Shown one piece after another: positions 63,970 to 64,000 of a stretch of 64,000 nt of DNA. The stretch lies in contig NZ_CP090364.1 of assembly GCF_021432065.1 (NCBI RefSeq), positions 2,928,601 through 2,992,600 of the forward strand. The letters run 5' to 3'. Under the pieces are notes generated by a model. It saw only the letters and a program-made list of their open reading frames with translations. It ran no database searches and was not told the origin of the DNA. The stretch's first letter is position 1; each line of letters begins with the position of its first letter. Both the position numbers and the translations under genes were made by a program. This DNA comes from Photobacterium sp. TLY01. Its GTDB lineage: Bacteria > Pseudomonadota > Gammaproteobacteria > Enterobacterales > Vibrionaceae.

Positions 63970-64000
63970 CATCAAAACCTATACGATGTCCCGATACCGC

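Overview
The window looks like a chromosomal segment of a Vibrionaceae gammaproteobacterium. The protein sequences, the apaGH-folA / rplU-rpmA-obg / ispB / mdh-argR / TAXI-TRAP gene order and the 16S rRNA all point there. A Photobacterium, Grimontia or Enterovibrio-like lineage is my guess, but the genus is not secured from sequence alone.

Left part (1-24.6 kb) is mostly housekeeping. It holds apaG-apaH, then a deletion scar joining a headless LysR regulator to the tail of a LysE/RhtB exporter. These are followed by folA with a two-gene YjjP/YjjB (ThrE-type) exporter, obg, rpmA-rplU, ispB, a small unknown protein, mdh and argR, a TAXI-type TRAP transporter with a universal-stress protein, ubiX-mpl, fbp, ppa, the tamA-tamB-ytfP envelope operon, msrA and ytfK.

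Middle (24.9-30.2 kb): ytfJ is followed by a probable zinc-responsive operon resembling the zrg genes of vibrios. It encodes a small Cys/His protein, a His-rich periplasmic DUF2796 protein, an ABC ATPase, a MacB/FtsX-like permease and a DUF3299 lipoprotein-like protein. A palindrome that could be a Zur operator, an intrinsic terminator, or both precedes it. A 29-residue membrane peptide gene and a TIGR03899-family gene follow.

30.2-54.5 kb is the most unusual part. Four almost identical rRNA operons (16S-tRNA-Ile-tRNA-Ala-23S-5S) lie in tandem on the minus strand with a period of about 5.57 kb. The most downstream one ends in tRNA-Asp, followed by 184-185 bp tandem repeats built from decayed tRNA-Asp sequence plus a terminator. 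An intact IS3-family (IS407-like) element with a 4-bp target duplication sits in the oldest repeat. The tRNA-Ile of the most downstream operon looks defective, and the first operon carries a structure-preserving 16S variant and three promoter-like elements.

Right part (54.7-64 kb): the sulfate assimilation operon cysG-cysD-cysN-(SLC13 sulfate-type permease)-cysC-cysQ runs on the minus strand, divergent from cpdB. In E. coli, cpdB-cysQ lies directly beside ytfJ-ytfK-msrA-tamAB-ytfP-ppa-fbp-mpl. Here the same neighbourhood is split by the zinc operon and the rRNA array. I found no CRISPR array, prophage or secretion system.
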